Source: Lachnospiraceae bacterium UBA1712 (GTDB lineage Bacteria > Bacillota > Clostridia > Lachnospirales > Lachnospiraceae). From it: 21,838 nucleotides of DNA. Location of the stretch: contig DCJA01000031.1 of the NCBI GenBank assembly GCA_002317175.1, positions 42,591 through 64,428 of the forward strand. The letters are read 5' to 3'. Positions 21,162 to 21,838 of the stretch are shown in pieces (positions within the stretch are counted from its first letter, which is position 1; each line of letters starts with the position of its first letter). Both the position numbers and the translations under genes were made by a program. Under the pieces are notes generated by a model. The model searched no databases and was not told the origin of the DNA. It was given only the letters and a program-made list of their open reading frames with translations.

Positions 21162-21838
21162 ATGAATCTTTCACCACTTCAGAAAGCAAGATATGAGTAT
21201 AGCCCAAAACTTCCAGGCATGCTCAGAAATGGTATCGCTGAAATCTGTGTTAAAGAAGGCGCAGCTACAGCATCTGTAGCAGATCAGGAGAAGATCGCAG
21301 CACTTTTCCCTAACACATATGGTAAGCCAGAAGTAACATTCCAGAAAGGACAGAATACATCAGCTGCTAAGAAGCAGGTTGTAGGTGTTATCCTTTCAGG
21401 TGGACAGGCACCAGGTGGACACAATGTTATCAGTGGTCTTTATGATGCTCTTAAGGCTACAAACAAGGACAATGTTCTTTTAGGATTCAAGGGCGGCCCA
21501 GATGGACTTCTTAAGAATGACTATGTTGAATTTGATGATGCGTTCATCGATGCATATAGAAACACAGGTGGTTTCGATATCATCGGTTCTGGTAGAACAA
21601 AGCTTGAGACAAAGGAACAGTTCGCTATCGTAGCAGAAAATGCTAAGAACAACGGCCTTACAGCAGTTGTTATCATCGGTGGTGATGATTCTAATACAAA
21701 TGCTGCAACACTTGCAGAGTATATGGCAGCAAACAATACAGGTATTCAGGTTATCGGATGTCCTAAGACAATCGATGGCGATCTTAAGAATGAAGATATC
21801 GAAGCTTCATTTGGTTTCGATACAGCTACAAAGACATA
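21162..21838 (+). CDS. pfp: Diphosphate-dependent 6-phosphofructokinase, long type (5' part)
   Basis: The frame stays open from the ATG at 21162 (with AAAGGAG upstream) to the window edge, giving 225 residues of a protein that is usually about 550. It phosphorylates fructose 6-phosphate with pyrophosphate instead of ATP, reversibly, in glycolysis. The long N-terminal section (MNLSPLQKARYEYSPKLP), VVGVILSGGQAPGGHNVISG (73-92), GGDDSNTNA (173-181) and GCPKTIDGDLKN (199-210) are those of the long PPi-dependent family. The aspartate at 176, where ATP enzymes have glycine (GGDGS), and K202 in PKTIDGD mark PPi dependence. Isoleucine codons are only ATC and ATT, as in the sugar-binding protein gene, consistent with high expression. 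Confidence 0.93.
   Translation, partial: MNLSPLQKARYEYSPKLPGMLRNGIAEICVKEGAATASVADQEKIAALFPNTYGKPEVTFQKGQNTSAAKKQVVGVILSGGQAPGGHNVISGLYDALKATNKDNVLLGFKGGPDGLLKNDYVEFDDAFIDAYRNTGGFDIIGSGRTKLETKEQFAIVAENAKNNGLTAVVIIGGDDSNTNAATLAEYMAANNTGIQVIGCPKTIDGDLKNEDIEASFGFDTATKT

Overview
The window is a low-GC Firmicutes chromosome segment, most likely from a gut or rumen Lachnospiraceae (Butyrivibrio, Roseburia or Pseudobutyrivibrio type). The evidence is gene content rather than a marker gene: a ChvE/MmsAB-type sugar importer, a class II GalT, a cytosolic GH2/GH36 galactoside operon, a long PPi-dependent phosphofructokinase, strong GGAGG-type ribosome binding sites and AT-rich spacers. I see no rRNA, tRNA, CRISPR array, insertion sequence or phage gene. 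The genus is not settled.

Layout. (1) 1-4784: the 3' end of a sugar-binding protein gene, a hairpin terminator or attenuator, an ATPase with two ABC modules, two paralogous permeases in tandem and a strong terminator. This is a monosaccharide importer of the ChvE-GguAB (MmsAB) family. (2) 4785-8353: a promoter, a leader with a long imperfect inverted repeat, and a three-gene unit of a VTC/CYTH-type polyphosphate polymerase domain protein, a DUF4956 membrane protein and a CotH-family kinase-like exported protein with low-complexity repeats. It ends in a terminator shared with the convergent regulator gene. (3) 8357-19076: a LacI-family regulator (minus strand) divergent from a five-gene galactoside operon (galactokinase, class II GalT, GH2 probable beta-galactosidase, GPH-family symporter, GH36 alpha-galactosidase) that ends in a good terminator. 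The 290-bp divergent spacer is rich in palindromes and repeated TAAACA/GTAAACA elements. (4) 19077-21073: small accessory genes, namely a DUF5104-like lipoprotein, a GNAT acetyltransferase and an ankyrin-like lipoprotein, with a 43-bp tandem triplication at the end of the first one. (5) 21162-end: the 5' part of a PPi-dependent phosphofructokinase gene.

How it fits together. Galactosides such as lactose, galacto-oligosaccharides, melibiose or raffinose-type sugars would enter through the cation symporter and be cut inside the cell by the GH2 and GH36 enzymes. The released galactose would be phosphorylated by GalK and exchanged onto UDP by GalT. No galE is present here, so the epimerase must be elsewhere. 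The ABC importer upstream could bring in free monosaccharides, and the PPi-dependent phosphofructokinase would carry the hexose phosphates into glycolysis. The VTC-DUF4956-CotH unit is not part of sugar catabolism. It is the least understood part of the window and the best candidate for new biology.
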